NCBI RefSeq assembly: GCF_000196875.2
Contig: NC_014532.2
Location: 3,968,001 to 4,032,000, forward strand
Direction of reading: 5' to 3'
DNA: 64,000 nt
Origin: Halomonas elongata DSM 2581
GTDB lineage: Bacteria > Pseudomonadota > Gammaproteobacteria > Pseudomonadales > Halomonadaceae
Positions within the stretch are counted from its first letter, which is position 1. Each line of letters opens with the position of its first letter. The position numbers were made by a program, and so were the translations under genes. This document shows positions 60,374 to 64,000 of the stretch, piece after piece. The notes under the pieces are model-generated. The model saw only the letters and a program-made list of their open reading frames with translations. It was not told where the DNA came from and searched no databases.

Positions 60374-60427
60374 CCCTGTGCCAGAACGCCCCCTGGCTCA
60401 ACCAGGGGGTGCCATCATCGCACAGGG
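60374..60427 (-). promoter_or_regulatory. Nested hairpin in the mgtE leader abutting the ribosome site
   Basis: On the mgtE mRNA an outer 8-bp stem CCCTGTGC/GCACAGGG (60427-60420 with 60381-60374) encloses an inner 8-bp stem CCCCCTGG/CCAGGGGG (60409-60402 with 60396-60389) with a five-base loop. The 3' arm of the outer stem runs straight into the GGGAGG ribosome site 12 bases before the start codon, so folding could limit translation. No known Mg2+ riboswitch consensus was recognised. Confidence 0.55.
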
Positions 60428-60548
60428 CGCGGAAGGCGTCAGCTGTGGTACCACCGGGGGATGAGGCCGGAAAGAGGATCACTGGTATCCTTGACCGACA
60501 CAGGCGCCCGAAGGGGCCTGGCATCGACGCAAAGAGGACGACAGGGAC

Positions 60549-60980
60549 ATGGAACGCAGGATTCTCGACACGCTGGCCGAGCTCGGCTTCACCAGCCGAT
60601 CCCGCCTGAGCGAACTGGTGCGCCGCGAAGGCATCGACCTGCCGCCGTTCCTGTTACGGGTACTGTCCATCGTGGGCCGGTTTCCGGACCACAATCAGCA
60701 GCAGCTGCTGCAGCGGCGCGGCCACGACAAGGGTCAGGTGGCGCGCGCCTTCAAGCAGCTGGAGCAGCAGGGACTGATCTACCGCAGCGGCAGCTCCACC
60801 CCCCGGCGCATCACCCAGGTAACGTTGACAGAGGAAGGCCAGCGCCTCTTCTGCCGGCTCGAGGCGGCCCGCAGTGAACTGGCGAGCCAGGCACTATCGG
60901 GCTTTGCGCCCCAGGAAGTCCGGAAGCTCAACACCCTGCTGGAGCGCATGCTGGAGAACGTGGATAACGCCACCGACTGA
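60549..60980 (+). CDS. MarR family transcriptional regulator
   Basis: 143 residues. Winged-helix core with HNQQQLLQRRGHDKGQVARAFKQLEQQGLIYR and the wing RRITQVTLTEEGQRLF, followed by the dimerisation helices. It lies directly upstream of an MFS/HlyD exporter pair, with a long palindrome between (61023-61057), so it probably represses that pair and releases on binding a toxic compound. Divergent from mgtE. Confidence 0.88.
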   Translation: MERRILDTLAELGFTSRSRLSELVRREGIDLPPFLLRVLSIVGRFPDHNQQQLLQRRGHDKGQVARAFKQLEQQGLIYRSGSSTPRRITQVTLTEEGQRLFCRLEAARSELASQALSGFAPQEVRKLNTLLERMLENVDNATD

Positions 60981-61022
60981 GCGCACCCGCTCCGGCGACC
61001 GATGCACCGCCAGGAACGACTC

Positions 61023-61057
61023 ACCGGCACAAGTTGACATAGTCAACTCGTGCCGGT
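61023..61057. promoter_or_regulatory. Palindromic operator/promoter before the efflux genes
   Basis: Two 16-bp arms, ACCGGCACAAGTTGAC and GTCAACTCGTGCCGGT, are inverted around ATA with one mismatch. The left arm contains a TTGACA -35-like hexamer (61034-61039), with TAGCGT 17 bases further as a weak -10. A MarR dimer bound here would block RNA polymerase. Confidence 0.7.
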
Positions 61058-61107
61058 AGCGTGTGCGCTCCTTCGCCGCTCCACTCCTCCACCCGCCAGA
61101 GTGTTTG

Positions 61108-62655
61108 ATGTCCCTGCGACTTGTCCTCGGGCTGGTAGGCATGCTGTTGGCCTGTATCGGCGCGGACATCAACCAGGAAGCGACCACGCTGGCCCTGGCG
61201 GATATCCGTGGTGCCTTCGGATACAGCGTCGATCAAGGCAGCTGGTTTACCACCCTCTACAGTATCGGTGCCGCCATGGGCATGCTGGTCGCGCCATGGC
61301 TGGCCATGACCTTCTCGGTGCGCCGCTTCGCCGCCGTGGCCGCCGTCTTGCTGGGCCTGCTCGGCCTGGCCTGCGCCACCACCGAGTCGCGCTCGCTGCT
61401 GTTGATGCTGCGCTGGTGCCAGGGGCTCACCACGGGCTTTCTCATCCCACTGTTGATGATGGTGGCCCTGCGCTTCCTGACCCCGGCGCTCAAGCTGTTC
61501 GGCCTGGCCGCCTACGGCCTGACGGCCACCTTTGCGCCCAACATCGCCATGCCCGTGGTGGCCTGGGCCCACCACGGCCTGGGCATTGGCTTCGTATTCT
61601 GGGCAGTGCTGCCGCTTTGCCTGACGGCGGCGGGGCTGATCCTCCATGGCCTGCCACAGGATCCACTGCGGTTGGAGCGCTGGCAGCAGTTCGACTGGCT
61701 CGGCTGGGGGCTGGGATGGGCGCTGTGCGCCAGCATCGTGACGCTATTCACCCAGGGCGAGCGCCTGGACTGGCTCCACTCGCCGCTCATCCGCGGGCTG
61801 GCCCTGGCCACTCTGGTGGTGCTGCCCCTCTTCCTGTGGCGCTGTGCGTTCGGGCCCAACCCCTTGATCCGCCCACAACTGCTCGGGCGCATCAACTTTG
61901 GCTTCGGCGTCTGCATGCTGGTCGGCGTGATCACCCTGAGCGCCTCCAGTGCCTCCCTACCCGCTGAATTCCTTGCCGAGGTCCAGGGCTATCGCCCGCT
62001 GCAGAGCCTGCCGGTGACGCTGGCCGTCGCGCTGCCACCGCTGTTGGTCCTGCCGTTCGCAGCCTTCGTGTTGAATTTCGAACGCATCGACTCGCGCTGG
62101 ATCATGGCATCGGGGCTGCTGCTGATGGCGGCGGCCAGCTGGTCGAACAGCCACGTCACCCTGGCGTGGATGCGGGAGCAGTTCTACATCGCCCAGGTGG
62201 TCTTCGCGATTGGGCAGTCAATGGTCGTGGTCGGCCTGCTGATGACCGCCACGGCCGTCGTCGACCCCATGGAGGGCCCCTTCGCCTCGGCGACCATCAA
62301 CACCTCCCGGGCACTGGCTGGACCGCTGGCCAGTGGCCTCATCGGGCACTACCTCGCGGTCGCCATCGACCGCCACGCCCATGGCCTGATGGAACGGCTC
62401 GGCACGATGCGCTTCTCGCTGATGCAGTCGGCGCCGCTAAGCGGTCACGGCCGCGAGGCACTGAGCTGGCCCACGGGAGGCCCCGGCGGCGGGGCCTTGC
62501 TGCAACTCCATGAACGAATCGACGCACAGGCGACGGTCCTGGCCTACGCCGATGCCTGGCGCCTGCTGGCGCTGCTGGCCCTGCTGCTAGTGCCGCTTTG
62601 CCTGCTCCCCAAACGGACTCACGCACCGCGGTTCAACCGCCCCAGACCCATATGA
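61108..62655 (+). CDS. MFS efflux transporter, DHA2 (EmrB-like) family
   Basis: 515 residues with about 14 membrane segments. The start SLRLVLGLVGMLLACIGADINQEATTLALADIRGAFG and WFTTLYSIGAAMGMLVAPWLA fit the 14-helix EmrB group. An unusual long polar stretch near the C-terminus (MERLGTMRFSLMQSAPLSG onward) lies before the last helix. Exports drugs or other toxic compounds by proton exchange, probably with the HlyD partner. Start ATG 61108; the stop overlaps the next start. Confidence 0.88.
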   Translation: MSLRLVLGLVGMLLACIGADINQEATTLALADIRGAFGYSVDQGSWFTTLYSIGAAMGMLVAPWLAMTFSVRRFAAVAAVLLGLLGLACATTESRSLLLMLRWCQGLTTGFLIPLLMMVALRFLTPALKLFGLAAYGLTATFAPNIAMPVVAWAHHGLGIGFVFWAVLPLCLTAAGLILHGLPQDPLRLERWQQFDWLGWGLGWALCASIVTLFTQGERLDWLHSPLIRGLALATLVVLPLFLWRCAFGPNPLIRPQLLGRINFGFGVCMLVGVITLSASSASLPAEFLAEVQGYRPLQSLPVTLAVALPPLLVLPFAAFVLNFERIDSRWIMASGLLLMAAASWSNSHVTLAWMREQFYIAQVVFAIGQSMVVVGLLMTATAVVDPMEGPFASATINTSRALAGPLASGLIGHYLAVAIDRHAHGLMERLGTMRFSLMQSAPLSGHGREALSWPTGGPGGGALLQLHERIDAQATVLAYADAWRLLALLALLLVPLCLLPKRTHAPRFNRPRPI

Positions 62656-63719
62656 CCGATACCCAGACGCCCCAAGCCCCCTCCGGCCCTCGCTCCCTCC
62701 TCCCACGGCTCATCGGCACCACCGCGCTGCTGTGCGTGATCCTGGTCGGCGTGTTCCTGATCGCGCCTGCCCTGCTGCATTACGATGAAGTCTGGACCAA
62801 CAATGCCAAGCTGGACGCCGACTACACGGTCATATCGCCGCGCGTTGCCGGCGATATCGTCGCCGTTCACGTCGAGGATCACGAGGCCGTCTCGCGAGGC
62901 GACGCGCTGATCGACATCGACCCGCGCGACTACCGTGCCACCGTCGATGCCAGCGAGGCCCGGGTGACATCGGCGCAGGCCAAGCTGGCGGAGATCGAGG
63001 CCGAACTCGCCCGGCAGCCGTCGCAGATTCGCCACGCCCAGGCCGTGGTGGACGAAGACATCGCCAACGTCGATTACGCCCGGCTCGACGCCGACCGTTA
63101 CCGGCGCCTGCGTCATAACGGTAATGCCTCGCAGCAGAACGCCCAGCAGGCCGCCGCGAACGCCTCAGCACTGGACGCTCGCCGCGAGGCGGACCAGGCC
63201 AGCCTGGAGAGCGTGCGCCACCAGACCCAGGTTCTAGAGGCCCGGCGTGCGGGCGCCGAGGCGGCGCTGGCTCAGGCCCGAGCCGAGCTCGAGCAGGCCC
63301 GCCTTTCGCTTTCCCATACCCGGATAACGGCGCCTCGAGACGGCATCGTGGCCCAACAGGCCGGGCGCGTCGGTGCCTGGGCCGAGGCCGGCGGCGCGCT
63401 GATGGCGATCGTGCCCACCGAGGAGATCTATGTCACCGCCAACTATCGGGAGGTCGACATCACCGAGGTGCGCGTCGGCCAGCCGGTGACGATCTCGGTG
63501 GATGCTTATCCCGGACTGACGCTCGAGGGCCATGTCGACAGCCTCGCCCCGGCCACCGGCACCACCTTCTCGCCGATCTCCCACGACGACGCCTCGGGCA
63601 ACTTCACCAAGATCGTCCAGCGCCTGCCGGTGCGCATCGCCATCGAAGCGGGCCAATCCGGGATCGACAGGCTCAAAGTCGGCCTGTCGGTCGAGACGAC
63701 CATCCATACCGACGCCTGA
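62652..63719 (+). CDS. HlyD family periplasmic adaptor (EmrA-like)
   Basis: 355 residues. One N-terminal membrane helix (about 22-45), lipoyl half-motifs (ADYTVISPRVAGDIVAVHVEDHEAVSRGDALIDIDP and ITAPRDGIVAQQAGRVGAWAEAGG) and a coiled-coil hairpin of about 120 residues rich in Ala, Gln and Arg between them, then a beta-barrel (VTANYREVDITEVRVGQPVTISVDAY). It joins the MFS pump to an outer-membrane channel. ATG overlaps the MFS stop, so they are coupled. Confidence 0.92.
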   Translation: MTDTQTPQAPSGPRSLLPRLIGTTALLCVILVGVFLIAPALLHYDEVWTNNAKLDADYTVISPRVAGDIVAVHVEDHEAVSRGDALIDIDPRDYRATVDASEARVTSAQAKLAEIEAELARQPSQIRHAQAVVDEDIANVDYARLDADRYRRLRHNGNASQQNAQQAAANASALDARREADQASLESVRHQTQVLEARRAGAEAALAQARAELEQARLSLSHTRITAPRDGIVAQQAGRVGAWAEAGGALMAIVPTEEIYVTANYREVDITEVRVGQPVTISVDAYPGLTLEGHVDSLAPATGTTFSPISHDDASGNFTKIVQRLPVRIAIEAGQSGIDRLKVGLSVETTIHTDA

Positions 63720-63767
63720 GCCTCGCCTAGCCTTTCCCCGACAACCGGTCCTCGACAGGCGATCAAA

Positions 63768-63803
63768 AAAAGCGCCCCCCGACGATGTCGGGGGGCGCTT
63801 TTA
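63768..63803. terminator. Bidirectional rho-independent terminator
   Basis: A GC-rich stem GCGCCCCCCGA/TCGGGGGGCGC with a short loop is flanked by A-rich and T-rich tracts (AAAA before, TTTT after), so it should work on both strands for the HlyD gene and atpC. Confidence 0.88.
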
Positions 63804-63825
63804 TCGCACGGGGCAAAACACCGCC

Positions 63826-64000
63826 TTAACCGCGACCCGCCTTGCGACGCAACTGCTGGATGGTACGCAGTTGGGCCATGGCTTCGGCCAACTCGGCCGC
63901 GGCGCGAGTATAGTCCAGCTCCGCAGTCTTGTCGTGCATGGCCTGCAGCGCCTCCTGGCGAGCCTGCTCGGCGGCCGCTTCGTCCAGATCGTCGGCACGC
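63826..64000 (-). CDS. atpC: ATP synthase epsilon subunit, C-terminal part
   Basis: Only the last 57 codons are visible. They encode RADDLDEAAAEQARQEALQ followed by DYTRAAAELAEAMAQLRTIQQLRRKAGRG, the helical hairpin that ends F1 epsilon. This domain can inhibit ATP hydrolysis. The 5' part lies beyond the window. The call rests on the C-terminal pattern and on the atpC-glmU neighbourhood typical of gammaproteobacteria. Confidence 0.82.
   Translation of the reverse strand, partial: RADDLDEAAAEQARQEALQAMHDKTAELDYTRAAAELAEAMAQLRTIQQLRRKAGRG

Overview
This is a high-GC gammaproteobacterial chromosome segment. The acidic proteins and the gene order suggest Halomonadaceae (Halomonas or a close relative). 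Long blocks follow the Pseudomonas order: pyrE-crc-rph-yicC-(gap)-gmk-rpoZ-spoT-ridA, then oxyR-recG, an SCP2-like gene, hupA, a rubredoxin-reductase-like gene, ubiC-ubiA, phoB-phoR and pstSCAB-phoU. No tRNA, rRNA, CRISPR array, integrase or complete insertion sequence was seen. The genus is an inference; no marker gene settles it.

Region 1 (1-3461) is housekeeping: pyrE, a Crc-like inactive exonuclease III homologue, RNase PH and YicC. Region 2 (3462-16500) breaks the yicC-gmk linkage and is the accessory part. It begins with a sodium/bile-acid-symporter-family gene. That gene lies between the true 3' end of yicC (3384-3461) and a decayed second copy of the same 3' end (4675-4740), which looks like an integration scar. 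Next comes a defence island: a Vsr endonuclease and a C5-cytosine methyltransferase in head-to-head orientation, then a convergent five-gene operon on the minus strand with overlapping junctions. In transcription order the operon encodes a Z1-domain superfamily II helicase, a PD-(D/E)XK nuclease-like protein, a GHKL (paraMORC/MutL-like) ATPase, an unrecognised 302-residue protein and a DUF6339-like protein. I read the whole as a multi-subunit restriction system in which the methylase protects the host, Vsr repairs deaminated 5-methylcytosine, and the helicase, ATPase and nuclease attack foreign DNA. The island ends in the wreck of a sensor histidine kinase (14557-15019) and an MFS exporter.

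Region 3 (16528-24849) carries gmk, rpoZ, spoT, ridA, thpR, a YeeZ-like epimerase, oxyR and recG: nucleotide metabolism, stringent response, peroxide response and recombination. Region 4 (about 24870-26400) is a small AT-rich insertion with a secreted ankyrin-repeat protein, a small membrane protein and a possible 27-residue peptide. Region 5 (26424-41512) has yccS, hupA, a rubredoxin reductase homologue, ubiquinone genes ubiC/ubiA, and the complete phosphate regulon core (phoB-phoR, pstS-pstC-pstA-pstB-phoU, with cysZ between). Recognisable Pho boxes precede phoB and pstC.

Region 6 (41573-53527) holds an orphan TRAP substrate-binding protein, uvrD, hexR, a small PA3496-like protein, an NSS-family symporter, a DUF72 protein and the class Ib ribonucleotide reductase operon nrdHIEF, preceded by a pair of NrdR-like boxes 31 bp apart. 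Region 7 (53621-64000) has glmS, glmU, apbE, uppP and mgtE on the minus strand. The mgtE mRNA has a nested hairpin whose base abuts its ribosome binding site. A MarR-regulated MFS/HlyD efflux pair with a long palindromic operator follows, and the 3' end of atpC closes the window.
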